Shown: positions 20,701-29,814, numbered from the stretch's first letter. The stretch is 64,000 nt of DNA from UBA1952 sp965246855 (GCA_965246855.1 CBDFFP010000004.1:62001-126000); one strand, 5' to 3'. Numbers and translations are program-made. Notes: a model not told the origin generated them from the sequence alone.

Positions 20701-21935
20701 GCCGCCTACATCAAGAAAGCTTTGGAGGTGGAGGTGAAGGTTTCAATTCCTCCCGGTTCAATTAAAGCCAGAAACAGACTTGCTCCATTATAATTTAGCC
20801 CTGTTTCAATTCCTCCCGGTTCAATTAAAGCGTGGGGGTTGTTGGGGGATTTACAAAGGGGTTGAAGTTTCAATTCCTCCCGGTTCAATTAAAGCAAGCG
20901 TTATTTCAACCTCTATACCCCCAAAGAGCTCGTTTCAATTCCTCCCGGTTCAATTAAAGCCGCACTCCAGTTCACTCATCACCCGCCGGGCAATTTGTTT
21001 CAATTCCTCCCGGTTCAATTAAAGCAAGTGAGTGGGCGGTGGTGCAGGGGCTGATAGAGGTTTCAATTCCTCCCGGTTCAATTAAAGCTTCATCCAGTTT
21101 ATCAGTTCAGGGAATTCCAGCCAGGTTTCAATTCCTCCCGGTTCAATTAAAGCGGTAAGAAACGCGTCGTTCTTCTTCATGGCAATTACCGTTTCAATTC
21201 CTCCCGGTTCAATTAAAGCAGAATCTGACCAAGACTTACAAGGATAAGCTCGCCAGTTTCAATTCCTCCCGGTTCAATTAAAGCCGCTTTGCAGGGCCGA
21301 CACAGGAGGCATATCGGAGTCGTTTCAATTCCTCCCGGTTCAATTAAAGCGTGAACTTCAAACTGTCCACTTCCGGCGTTCATATATGTTTCAATTCCTC
21401 CCGGTTCAATTAAAGCAAAGGTGTGTCAAAAGGCACTTTGTGTTGGTCATAGGTTTCAATTCCTCCCGGTTCAATTAAAGCCGCGCAGGAATTTCAGAAA
21501 TGGTTTTGCTATAAAAGTTTCAATTCCTCCCGGTTCAATTAAAGCGCCTCGCTGATGACGAGCGTTCAGACGGTAGATGTTAGTTTCAATTCCTCCCGGT
21601 TCAATTAAAGCAGCGAGAGGCTTCGGCCCTTGATTGTAGTTGTTTCGTTTCAATTCCTCCCGGTTCAATTAAAGCGCAATACGGGAACCGATACCTGGTG
21701 CGATTACCGCAGTTTCAATTCCTCCCGGTTCAATTAAAGCCTTCCGCAATGATGCGCAATGCGGCAAAAGAATTGAGTTTCAATTCCTCCCGGTTCAATT
21801 AAAGCCCAGTACGGACGTTCTGTCTCTGGCTCAACAGTAGGGTTTCAATTCCTCCCGGTTCAATTAAAGCCCAGTACGGACGTTCTGTCTCTGGCTCAAC
21901 AGTAGGGTTTCAATTCCTCCCGGTTCAATTAAAGC
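11796..21935 (-). CRISPR. Type I-B CRISPR array, 157 repeats by manual count
   Basis: The 29-bp repeat in crRNA sense (minus strand) starts GCTTTAATTGAACC and ends GGGAGGAATTGAAAC, the 8-nt ATTGAAAC handle typical of type I-B. The period is 64-67 bp, so spacers are 35-38 bp. I counted 157 repeats and 156 spacers. The first repeat is at 11796-11824 and the last at 21907-21935. The handle orientation, the adjacency of cas2 and the position of degenerate repeats (11796, 11862, 12120, 12445) all put the leader at the right end and the oldest spacers at the left. Repeats from 11992 to 12380 share a T-to-C variant. Open frames inside the array are artefacts. Confidence 0.98.
19051..19568. repeat. 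Exact tandem duplication of a four-spacer block inside the array
   Basis: The 259 bp from 19051 to 19309, four repeats with four spacers, are followed immediately by a second copy at 19310-19568 with the same four spacers in the same order and lengths. This is best explained by unequal recombination between repeats, not by new acquisition. Confidence 0.95.
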
Positions 21936-22122
21936 CCGTAAGTCAAAGATCTATACCTGCCTGATTTTCAACGCTCCGGGAAGCGCGAAAATAGCCAAAA
22001 TCAGATCGAAAAAGCGTCGCTCGCCAATAACCGGATTTTGCCCGGTTAGCGACGACCTCAATCAAAACAAGACTTCGCGGCGGTTTTGAGCCAAAAAACA
22101 CCTCCCCGAAAAGCGTCTAGCC
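21936..22122 (-). promoter_or_regulatory. CRISPR leader between cas2 and the newest repeat
   Basis: These 187 bp hold no gene. Two strong inverted repeats are visible. One is ATTTTC-aa-CGCT / AGCG-c-GAAAAT (21964-21992). The other is GTCGCT (22016-22021) with AGCGAC (22048-22053) enclosing AACCGG (22029-22034) and CCGGTT (22042-22047). The position fits a leader that drives pre-crRNA and directs integration. The hairpins could also end the cas operon transcript or bind a host factor. Confidence 0.65.
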
Positions 22123-22386
22123 TCACAAGAAATTGTCCACCGACGACTTTTCTCTCCCCACAATCTCCTTTTCCATGAACTTCATGTCGCGGCTTTTGAA
22201 CAAAATAATGCTGTCCTCCTCCTCATTCATTCGCTTCCGTGCCTCATGCAAAAGCTCTTTAAGCTTCACCTCCGTAATGTCGCCTTCAAATACAGAATTC
22301 TGTACCCAGTTTAAGTAACGTCGACACAACTTCAGCATCTTCCCGACGCGCTTCACATTCATATCATACACCAAGATAACGTACAT
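22123..22386 (-). CDS. cas2: CRISPR-associated endonuclease Cas2
   Basis: The 87-residue protein has the ferredoxin-like Cas2 fold opening MYVILVYDM (the metal-binding Asp8 is present) and the LNWVQNSVFEGDI segment. With Cas1 it forms the integrase complex that inserts new spacers at the leader end. It is the last gene of the cas operon, 187 bp from the array. Confidence 0.95.
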   Translation of the reverse strand: MYVILVYDMNVKRVGKMLKLCRRYLNWVQNSVFEGDITEVKLKELLHEARKRMNEEEDSIILFKSRDMKFMEKEIVGREKSSVDNFL

Positions 22387-22390
22387 GATG

Positions 22391-22443
22391 GCAGTTAGGA
22401 GTTAGGAGTTAGGGGTTAGGAGTTAGAAGTTAGGGATTAGGCA
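22391..22443. repeat. Heptamer tandem repeat between cas1 and cas2
   Basis: About seven imperfect copies of TTAGGAG fill most of the 88-bp gap between cas1 and cas2. The 7-bp period recurs with other unit sequences at five more intergenic sites in the window. Confidence 0.85.
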
Positions 22444-22474
22444 TTCTGTTTTTTGGGCTTTCTCCCCAAAAGTG

Positions 22475-23485
22475 TCACCACCACGCCTTAAACGGTTTGT
22501 ACTCCTCCATATTCATCAAGTGCTTCGTCAGCTTGTAGCATTCCAGCCGCACGAGGTGCTTATACGTCACGTGCCGACCCAAATTCCGGTGGCGAATGGT
22601 CTCCTTTAAACGCTCCTCAAATACCTGTACAAACGTCTTCCGGCCCCGCTCTTTCAACAGACAGCCGCCCACGTCCTGCATAAAATCGCCCGGCCCGATT
22701 TCCTTTTTATTCAACACACGGAAAATGGTGCGATCCACCAACAAAGGCTTGAAAATCTCGGCTAAATCCAGCGCCAGCGAAAACCGCCGCACGCCCGGCT
22801 CGTGCAAAAACGAAATCGTGGGGTTCAATTGCGTGTGGTAAATCTGTCCCAGACACAGGCTGTAACACATCATGTTGCCGAAGGAAATCAGGGCGTTCAA
22901 CTCGTTCTGCGGCGGCTGCTTGCTGCGCTGTCCAAATGTGAACCCCGAAACGCCTACGAGCCGCTCAAAAGTGCTGTAATACACCTGCCGGATATTGCCT
23001 TCCAAACCCATGATTTCGTCCACCCGTTGCGCCGCTGATAGTTGTGAAACATAGCCTTCCATTTGCGCGATTTCCGGGGCCAGCTCTTTGCCTCGTGCCG
23101 CGTAGTATTTCAGGTTTTTAAGGAGATTGAAGGCGGCGCCTTCCACAAATTTCCGGGCCAGAACAATCCGCTTTTTCGGTTGGTGATAATGGAGCGTCTG
23201 CGCCACCTGCATCTTCCCGGCCAGCAGGTATTCCTTCGCCATAAACGAGCCGGTGTAATGCTCGTAATAGTCAAAGAAATGAACGGAAATTCCCTTGCTG
23301 CCGAGGAAATTATACAGCGCCGAGTTCGCATCCAGCGACCCGAAAACATAAAGGTCGGAAATGTCTTCTACCGGCAGGTAGCGCGCTTGGCCTTCCACGC
23401 CCGCTTCGTCGTGCGGAACAAATTTCAGCGTGTTGTCTTTCCGGGAGATGCGTCCGGGATTGAAGAGGTAGAAGGTTTTTTTCAT
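22475..23485 (-). CDS. cas1: CRISPR-associated endonuclease Cas1 (type I-B)
   Basis: The 336-residue protein has the Cas1 active-site residues Glu162 (GLEGNIR), His228 (FLHEPG) and Asp240/Glu243 (LALDLAEIFKP), which bind the metal ion for spacer integration. Length and motifs fit the I-B branch. It lies between cas4 and cas2 on the same strand, with 75 bp to cas4. Confidence 0.97.
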   Translation of the reverse strand: MKKTFYLFNPGRISRKDNTLKFVPHDEAGVEGQARYLPVEDISDLYVFGSLDANSALYNFLGSKGISVHFFDYYEHYTGSFMAKEYLLAGKMQVAQTLHYHQPKKRIVLARKFVEGAAFNLLKNLKYYAARGKELAPEIAQMEGYVSQLSAAQRVDEIMGLEGNIRQVYYSTFERLVGVSGFTFGQRSKQPPQNELNALISFGNMMCYSLCLGQIYHTQLNPTISFLHEPGVRRFSLALDLAEIFKPLLVDRTIFRVLNKKEIGPGDFMQDVGGCLLKERGRKTFVQVFEERLKETIRHRNLGRHVTYKHLVRLECYKLTKHLMNMEEYKPFKAWW

Positions 23486-23560
23486 GGCGGCGGAGAGAGA
23501 CGGAAGAAGATAGACAAAAGAGGATTTTGCAGAAGCTAAGAAGGCCTGATTCTCAACTTA

Positions 23561-24070
23561 TCATTCTTGCACATAACAAAAGTCGTAGTAACTACACTGT
23601 TTGCAAAAGGGCTTGTCAATCACGGGCGGGCACGGCGTTTCTTCGTTTTGGAGGTGCTGGATGCCCGCCATCCAATCCTTAATCCGGGCTTCGTCGTCTG
23701 CGGTCAGTATCACGGTTTCTGTTTGGCGCTGCTTCGGATATTCCAGAATGCCGGTGGCCGTGCCGAGGCCGTTTTGCTTCAGGAGATAGAGGTAGAATTG
23801 GAGTTGCGCGATATGCGAATGCTCCAGCTTTTGCGAGGATTTTATTTCATGAATCACATTCGCTTTCGGGTCGTAAAAATCAATCTTGCTGCCGTCAATC
23901 GTCAGTTCCCGGTATTTGCCGCTGCGCTCCAAGTAGGAGATCGCGTGCAGAAGCTCGCCGCCCGCCACAGCTTCTGAAGTATGCTCCATGATGATGTCGC
24001 GGTCATAGAGCCACGTCTTACGGTGGCAGACGTGAAAGTATTTGATGTGGGTTCCGGTGATGGGGCGCAT
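23561..24070 (-). CDS. cas4: CRISPR-associated exonuclease Cas4
   Basis: The 169-residue protein has one N-terminal cysteine (Cys15) and three C-terminal cysteines (156, 159, 165) for the Fe-S cluster. It also has a RecB-type nuclease core with His42, Asp64, Glu75 and Lys77 (HEIKSS). In systems of this type Cas4 trims prespacers and fixes the PAM side. The array shows exactly that pattern: re-acquired spacers have an invariant PAM-side end. Confidence 0.95.
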   Translation of the reverse strand: MRPITGTHIKYFHVCHRKTWLYDRDIIMEHTSEAVAGGELLHAISYLERSGKYRELTIDGSKIDFYDPKANVIHEIKSSQKLEHSHIAQLQFYLYLLKQNGLGTATGILEYPKQRQTETVILTADDEARIKDWMAGIQHLQNEETPCPPVIDKPFCKQCSYYDFCYVQE

Positions 24071-24080
24071 GGTGGGGAAT

Positions 24081-26462
24081 TTATACTAAAGCTCTTTGTG
24101 CTTCTTCCGCACTGCTTTCCGTTGGCCCATCTGTTTCCTCTAAACTTAGTCCTAATTCCGACGAATAAAGTTTTTGAATAACGTAGAAATTCAGTGTCAT
24201 AAATTCTGGCTCTTCCTTTCCTGTTTCTCTCTTTTCTAAATGAACAGTATCTCGGTAGATGTAACCTTCACTTGTGCCTTTTAGAAACTGTCCTTTCCGA
24301 AGATTCACAATCAACTTTTCGGCTTCAAAAAAAGCGAACTTTTCTAAATGGTTCTTATAGGCTGCGGCCAGAACAAGAGGGACAACCGGTACACCATCAA
24401 ATTTTTTATAGAAATCGTCTTCTCTCGCGTGTGGATCCGCAAAAGGCTTTAGGACATTACAAAGGAAGTTGTTCATAATTTCGTAATGGTCATTGAACCG
24501 CTGAAGGTCTTTCTCTTCCCAACCATTGTACACGCGATCCATATACATTTGAATATTCTTCTCTTCTAACGTACCGTCCCCAATTTTGGCCACTTCTTCC
24601 AGAATCTCAATCGTTTGTGCTACTGTTTTTCTATTTTTGTAAATGTATTTGTCGCCTTCGTTAGCTTCTTTAAAAACGTGACAGATAGCGCGTGCTGCAT
24701 TAGTTCGGCGGCGATTAATGCGGCCAAACCTTTGCACAAGTGCGTCTAAGGGCGCTGGTTCGGTGAACATCACATCAAAATCAATATCCAAACTGACTTC
24801 CACAGCTTGCGTTCCTACCAGAATGCGAACATTTTCTGCGTTCTCCAGCGCAGTCTCTTTTTCATTTCTGTCGCGCATAGTGAAGCGGCCATGTAAGAGG
24901 ATACATTCCTCATTTCGGATTCCGAGTGGCCCAATGATGTTATCTTGTAAATACGCAAAAGCCTCCTGTGCCTGCTTTACTGTATTGGCTACAATCATTA
25001 CCCGTTTAGGAAAGCTATGATGATTTTGCTCCTTTAATGCTTCCTCTACAAGAGCCATATTGTCAAAGAGCCTGCCTTCCTGAATGCGGATGCGATGCCG
25101 GTTAAATTCTGGGTACAGCTTTTTATCAGCTCTTATCAAGCAACAGGGCTGCAATGCTTTTTCCAATTCTTCCTGAAAATGCTTTGGAAGGGTAGCCGTC
25201 ATTACCATAACGCGCGCGCCAAGCGATTGTGTGAGTAGCTCAATAAGCGTCAGAATTTCGGCAAAGGTTTCTACATCGTAAGCATGTATTTCGTCAAACA
25301 CAAAACAGCTACCTGCCCATTCAAACCAACCTTTTTCAAAGCCTTTTAATCCATATAAAAATTTAGTGGCTTGAAAAGGGGTCATCACTTTTATGGGCCG
25401 GGCAAGGGTACGGAATTCGTTCCGCAATGCTTTTGCCTTTTGACTCTGTGCATCAATCTTATCCTCTGTTTCGGAAGCGACTTGATATAGAAAGCTGCCC
25501 ATTTTACCATGAAGAAGGGCTACTATTCCTTTGTCCTCGTTTTCCTCCTTTGAGCTAAAATACTCTTTCTTCAATCGCTTGTACATGGCATTAATAGACG
25601 CGCGATTAGGCAGGACATAAAACAGCCGCGAAATGCGCATATCTTCCAACTGACTCAAAACCCATAAGAGCGAGGTTTCTGTTTTACCGGAACCAGTAGG
25701 AGAAATTGCCAGAACATTTCCTTTTGTTTTGCGTGCTTCTTCCTGATGCTTATAAGGTTTACGGCTTTTCATGCTTTGAACCAAGCGCATAAAGCTTTTT
25801 TGATTCAGTGGCTTTAGTTCTTTTACCTGCGCCGAGCCTAAATGGTCGCAATGTTGCAAAGCCCCAGCAAGAAGTAGTTGATAACGCCCTTCGCCTTGCA
25901 AGACGCTCCATTCTGCAAAATGCTTATGGCTATTGACAATCTCTTTTACATCCGGCACTAAAAGCTGTTCTGGTACAGTAAGATTCCATAACCCCAATAC
26001 ATTCTGCAGGTCTGAAATAGAGACATTTTCCCGGAATTCTTCTTCAAAAAAGAGTTGCTTACAGCCTGTACTTGCGTCTATCTTCTGATAGCGGTTACTT
26101 AAAAATTTGTAGAGGGTATCGTAGTTACGGTGATGACCCGCAATGGCCCATTCAATATGTTTCCGCCGGTCTACGTTTTCAGCAAAAGCACCTACCAGCG
26201 GAAGCGAATAAATTTCATGACGCTGTCTGTTCCAATCTGACTTTTCGCCCCGCAGCATCTTTTGGAAATCCACATGCACTTTGCCTATATCGTGAAGCAA
26301 CGCAGCCCACCAAAGGTCTTCCCAGAAACAGCTTCCCAACAGTTTGTCAACTGTGGGAAACTGAGTTTTAAGTGTCTGCCGGATGATAAGCAAATCCAGC
26401 GTGTGATGAACCAGCGGAAGTGCCCCTTCTGATTTTGCCAGAATATTGCCAGCCTGCGCCAT
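24081..26462 (-). CDS. cas3: CRISPR-associated nuclease/helicase Cas3
   Basis: The 793-residue protein is a fused HD nuclease and superfamily 2 helicase. The HD part has His19/20, His57-Asp58, His82 and His110-His111. The helicase part has Walker A SPTGSGKT (254-261), the DEIH box (390-393), MTATLP (421-426) and motif VI QRFGRINR (577-584). Nothing is missing. It unwinds and degrades DNA bound by Cascade. The gene is 5 bp from cas5 and 10 bp from cas4. Confidence 0.97.
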   Translation of the reverse strand: MAQAGNILAKSEGALPLVHHTLDLLIIRQTLKTQFPTVDKLLGSCFWEDLWWAALLHDIGKVHVDFQKMLRGEKSDWNRQRHEIYSLPLVGAFAENVDRRKHIEWAIAGHHRNYDTLYKFLSNRYQKIDASTGCKQLFFEEEFRENVSISDLQNVLGLWNLTVPEQLLVPDVKEIVNSHKHFAEWSVLQGEGRYQLLLAGALQHCDHLGSAQVKELKPLNQKSFMRLVQSMKSRKPYKHQEEARKTKGNVLAISPTGSGKTETSLLWVLSQLEDMRISRLFYVLPNRASINAMYKRLKKEYFSSKEENEDKGIVALLHGKMGSFLYQVASETEDKIDAQSQKAKALRNEFRTLARPIKVMTPFQATKFLYGLKGFEKGWFEWAGSCFVFDEIHAYDVETFAEILTLIELLTQSLGARVMVMTATLPKHFQEELEKALQPCCLIRADKKLYPEFNRHRIRIQEGRLFDNMALVEEALKEQNHHSFPKRVMIVANTVKQAQEAFAYLQDNIIGPLGIRNEECILLHGRFTMRDRNEKETALENAENVRILVGTQAVEVSLDIDFDVMFTEPAPLDALVQRFGRINRRRTNAARAICHVFKEANEGDKYIYKNRKTVAQTIEILEEVAKIGDGTLEEKNIQMYMDRVYNGWEEKDLQRFNDHYEIMNNFLCNVLKPFADPHAREDDFYKKFDGVPVVPLVLAAAYKNHLEKFAFFEAEKLIVNLRKGQFLKGTSEGYIYRDTVHLEKRETGKEEPEFMTLNFYVIQKLYSSELGLSLEETDGPTESSAEEAQRALV

Positions 26463-26467
26463 TTGCT

Positions 26468-27232
26468 TTATGCGAGTTGGAGTTGATGAACAAACAAGTC
26501 CGGCACTTCTACTTTGCGCCCAACAAACCGTTTTTCTTCTGCTTGCGCTTTTTGTTTTAGCTCCGTATCGGTCATTGCAGCAATGGCCGCTTCTATCATT
26601 GGCTCCTTAAAATTCAGAATAGAGTAAGCCTGAGTACCTATGTTTTGGCGCGGAAGGGTATTGGTAAAGTATTGCGGCAGAGCCTGGATTACACCCGGTA
26701 GAAAATTGGATTTCACGGGAACAACTTGTCCCTTTAAGTGCGCCTTTCCTTGAACGGGTTTCAGTTCTACTTCCGCTACTTCTTCCACAGTAGCCAAGTC
26801 GCTGGAACGACCTAATAAAAGCTGATAAGCAGGTTGCCGGAAACAGTCTGCCAATTCCTTATCAAAAAGGTAGAGATACAAGGTCGTCTCAAAAAGAAAT
26901 TGCCGCCGTCCGGCGTTAGACTTAACGTTATTGGTGGCAACCATTTTATCCGGTTCGCCTGCTTTGCCCTTCCGGCTTGCACCCGCCACCATCCAGAGCG
27001 TTTCTACGTCCACAGCTTCTGCTGCATAATCAAAGAAATAAGCAAGCTCCAGACTTTGGTGTTCCACATACCTTCCTGCGGCAGCATTTATAAGCCCAAG
27101 AACGGTACTCAAGGGCGGCACATACAAAGTAGGTTGATAGCCGCTGATGATATTGGGATACCGGAAACTGCTGGTCCAACTGGTTATTTTTATCCGGTAA
27201 GCTTCGCGGCCTGTGGTGTTTAAGGCATCCAT
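26468..27232 (-). CDS. cas5: Cas5, type I-B (Cas5t-like)
   Basis: The 254-residue RAMP protein carries the Cas5 signature in its N-terminal part (YQPTLYVPPLSTVLGLINAAAG) and a long C-terminal region. In Cascade it caps the crRNA 5' handle and contacts Cas8. It overlaps the cas7 stop by 13 bp, indicating translational coupling. Confidence 0.93.
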   Translation of the reverse strand: MDALNTTGREAYRIKITSWTSSFRYPNIISGYQPTLYVPPLSTVLGLINAAAGRYVEHQSLELAYFFDYAAEAVDVETLWMVAGASRKGKAGEPDKMVATNNVKSNAGRRQFLFETTLYLYLFDKELADCFRQPAYQLLLGRSSDLATVEEVAEVELKPVQGKAHLKGQVVPVKSNFLPGVIQALPQYFTNTLPRQNIGTQAYSILNFKEPMIEAAIAAMTDTELKQKAQAEEKRFVGRKVEVPDLFVHQLQLA

Positions 27233-28308
27233 TGTTCAAGTTCTTTGCAGTATCCTTCAATGGCCTCCCCTACAGAACCAATTTTGAGGTCAGGAAATTC
27301 TTTTTCCAGCCTTTTCAAGTCTGCAAAAGCGTCATTCATAAAGCCTTTACGGTGTCCGACGTAAACATTGCCAGTGATCTGGTCGGCATAATCGCGCAAT
27401 ACTTCTGCAAGGGCTTCTGCGTCAAACTTCATTTCGTTGCCGTACATGCCTGCGCTGCTCACAATGTGGTTGAAAGGATGATTGCCACTTTGCAACGTTG
27501 CCAACACAATGAATTTCGGCGTTACATCGGCATAATTGCTTGTTTGCATCGCGCCGCCGGAAAGTGTTTTGAGTGCTTTCAGCGTTTCATTTACGCGTTT
27601 TAGACGGACTTCTTTCGGAAGGCGCATCATCTTCATTGAGTCGCCTTTTGTGTCTTTCAGCGTTTCGTCTGCAATTTCTTCCGCGCCCGCTTTTACCGCA
27701 TCCGCGTGTTTGCCTGTTGTCAGGTTTTTGTAGCCGGTGCGGTTGTAGCTTGCAAAAGTGCCCACCTGTTGCAGGTCTATGGAGAACATGCCTTTGAGAA
27801 CGGCGCTATATTCGTCTTTGCGGTAAGGAACCGCATCGCCATCCATACGCGCCATAGAGGACCAAGCTTGCGCCACAGACACGGAACCAACAGAGACCAA
27901 CGCCGAGTTTTTCATGGGGGATACGCGGGTAACAGTAGCATCTGTCATCTCCGGCTTGCCTTTCTTCATGATGACGTTGCCTTCTTCATCGCGCTTCTCT
28001 TCTTTGGTAGCGCGCATATAACCAAACATATCATCGTCGGCGTAAGCAATTGGGTCAGCAGCCGTGTAGGCAACTTTCTCCTTGCGGTCTATAGGCGACA
28101 TGTCCCACGCCCAATCGTTTTGCAATGCCTGCCGCCACCAATAACGCCATGCCTGCCCAGAAACGTAAACGTGCGTCTTACCGTTTTTGGAAATCTTCTT
28201 CGTTCCTACGGCGTTGTCGTATGCGCTGAGCGTGTCTTTGCCGGAATTGTTGAGGGCGGCTACGTCCGTGTCAAACAGCACAAAGCCTTGTGTTTTGAGA
28301 TTTTTCAT
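27220..28308 (-). CDS. cas7: Cas7, type I-B (Cst2/DevR family)
   Basis: The 362-residue protein matches the Cas7/Cst2/DevR backbone family (LKTQGFVLFDTDVAALNNSG opening, the QAWRYWWRQAL segment, and a central GTFASYNRTGY). Several copies line the crRNA spacer in the complex. It lies between cas8 and cas5, with an overlap at the cas5 start. Confidence 0.93.
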   Translation of the reverse strand: MKNLKTQGFVLFDTDVAALNNSGKDTLSAYDNAVGTKKISKNGKTHVYVSGQAWRYWWRQALQNDWAWDMSPIDRKEKVAYTAADPIAYADDDMFGYMRATKEEKRDEEGNVIMKKGKPEMTDATVTRVSPMKNSALVSVGSVSVAQAWSSMARMDGDAVPYRKDEYSAVLKGMFSIDLQQVGTFASYNRTGYKNLTTGKHADAVKAGAEEIADETLKDTKGDSMKMMRLPKEVRLKRVNETLKALKTLSGGAMQTSNYADVTPKFIVLATLQSGNHPFNHIVSSAGMYGNEMKFDAEALAEVLRDYADQITGNVYVGHRKGFMNDAFADLKRLEKEFPDLKIGSVGEAIEGYCKELEQWMP

Positions 28309-28350
28309 TGGAGTGGTTTTGAAGTGGTTTTTGAATTCAGGAGAGGAGTG

Positions 28351-28734
28351 TTATTCACCGTCATTGCCGTAAGAGTCTTTCTCGGTTTCTTCGTCAAGTA
28401 CAGGGATTGCTTTGCCCAAATCGTGGAGTTGCTCGTAAATGGAGATGAGCAGTAGGTCTTTGATTCTGCGCCAGTCACCGCTTTCCGGGAACAGATAGCG
28501 CACATACTCTTCCAAGCGGATGAATGGTTCGGCATCTTTTCCATTTACGGAGTCTTCGTCGTTCTTCTGCTGCACCTTGTAATGACGAAACTGCGTGTTC
28601 AAAAGCAGGGTACGAACACCTGCTTCGTTACGGGCGAGCTTGAGCCGATTCAGCGTTTTCTTGACTTGGCTCTCGTCTTGTTCGGCCAGATGCTTTGCCA
28701 ACCGCTCGATGAGGTTTAACGTTTGTTGTTCCAT
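28351..28734 (-). CDS. Putative internally translated small subunit (Cas11-like)
   Basis: An in-frame ATG at 28734 within cas8 opens a 127-residue helical product (MEQQTLNLIERLAKHLAEQ to the cas8 stop). In type I-B, I-C and I-D systems the small subunit is known to be produced from an internal start in cas8, with a similar size. There is no convincing ribosome-binding sequence, which is common in Bacteroidota. This is inference from position, length and helical content. Confidence 0.4.
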   Translation of the reverse strand: MEQQTLNLIERLAKHLAEQDESQVKKTLNRLKLARNEAGVRTLLLNTQFRHYKVQQKNDEDSVNGKDAEPFIRLEEYVRYLFPESGDWRRIKDLLLISIYEQLHDLGKAIPVLDEETEKDSYGNDGE

Positions 28735-29802
28735 AAACAGGATTTTTTTGCAGTAGTAGGAAATGATTTTAAAAGGAAGAATGAAGCCTCGTTTCTGCGT
28801 CCATCTTACGATAAGCGGCAGCAAGTTTTGGTTGGCGATGAGGTTTCGGTAAACGTCGTTGTACCAACCTTGGTAAGTATCTCTCGCCACTTTTTCGGTA
28901 GCGCCTTCCTTTCCAGGAACGAGCAATGTTTCATTGTCGGCAGTCGCTTTAGCGCCTTTGAATTTGCTGTTCCGGTAATGATCGCGCACAAAGAAGTTCC
29001 ATTCCTTCTGAAACTCTGGATAGGTCGTTACGACGTGGTAAAAGCTAAAAAGGGTGGCGGAGAGATTGTAAACCACAACTTCCGGCTTTGCACCAAAATT
29101 GGTGAAGTGATAAAGCGTAAGTGCTACCGCTGAATCCTCTGCAATACCGAAGCGCGTCTTCTCCAAGTTGATTTTGTCCGCATACTCAAAAATGGCGTTG
29201 GCTGGATTTCCGGCTTTTACTTTAGCAAGCCCCGGCTCCAATCCTTTCAAAGCAGGGTTTGTGTTCAGCTTATAATTTTCAGCCGCTAAATATGCCGTAA
29301 CATCCGCTCGGTTGCTATGAATCAAAGCAATTTTATCGCCTGCTTGTACACATCCTAATGGCGTAAAAAATGTAGCGAATAGGGCTTCGCCGCCAGTCAT
29401 CAACCCGCCTTCCAAGCTGTGGTGAAAATTGATGAAAGCGCCAGACCCAGACAAGATCACACTTTCTCTGCCAGCAGCATAAAGGGCATCTTCCTTACCT
29501 GCTACTCTGCATATACCCCTTGCATCTGGGGTCTGTTTTCTAAAATACCTCTCGTATTCCGCTTTGGTTTTTTCTGCTTCCTTTCCGCTGTTACTGGGAT
29601 TAGTAATACCGGAATTTTGAAAGAAGCCGTGTAGCTTTTTCTGCCAACCATTTATGTACAAACCGCTTGCCCAGTCAAGCGCGTTTAATTCTTCAGGCTG
29701 TTCGCTTTGGGTTTTACCATAGGGTTTTTCGGCCACTACCTTTTGCAGGATGATATGGCCTATATCCACGAATGGGTCGCCGCTTAATAATTCTTCGTTC
29801 AT
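28351..29802 (-). CDS. cas8: Cas8, type I-B large subunit (Cst1-like)
   Basis: The 483-residue product occupies the large-subunit position between cas6 and cas7. The N-terminal region (GDPFVDIGHIIL, ALDWASGLYI) and the paired cas7/cst2 and cas5t genes fit the Cst1/Cas8b1 family. The CXXC-CXXC zinc motif after which Cst1 is named is absent: only isolated cysteines are present. The subunit should recognise the PAM and recruit Cas3. The C-terminal ~127 residues form a helical domain behind an internal ATG and may also be made separately. Confidence 0.88.
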   Translation of the reverse strand: MNEELLSGDPFVDIGHIILQKVVAEKPYGKTQSEQPEELNALDWASGLYINGWQKKLHGFFQNSGITNPSNSGKEAEKTKAEYERYFRKQTPDARGICRVAGKEDALYAAGRESVILSGSGAFINFHHSLEGGLMTGGEALFATFFTPLGCVQAGDKIALIHSNRADVTAYLAAENYKLNTNPALKGLEPGLAKVKAGNPANAIFEYADKINLEKTRFGIAEDSAVALTLYHFTNFGAKPEVVVYNLSATLFSFYHVVTTYPEFQKEWNFFVRDHYRNSKFKGAKATADNETLLVPGKEGATEKVARDTYQGWYNDVYRNLIANQNLLPLIVRWTQKRGFILPFKIISYYCKKILFMEQQTLNLIERLAKHLAEQDESQVKKTLNRLKLARNEAGVRTLLLNTQFRHYKVQQKNDEDSVNGKDAEPFIRLEEYVRYLFPESGDWRRIKDLLLISIYEQLHDLGKAIPVLDEETEKDSYGNDGE

Positions 29803-29814
29803 AAAAAGTCGTTT

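Noticed and set aside
11605..21935. Many open frames in the array that encode peptides such as ALIEPGGIET, VSIPPGSIKA or FQFLPVQLK.
   Set aside because: They are the CRISPR repeat read in different frames, with spacers between. They have no codon structure of their own.
21936..21971. A last spacer to the right of the final repeat.
   Set aside because: No repeat follows at the expected distance and the sequence enters the leader hairpin, so it is leader.
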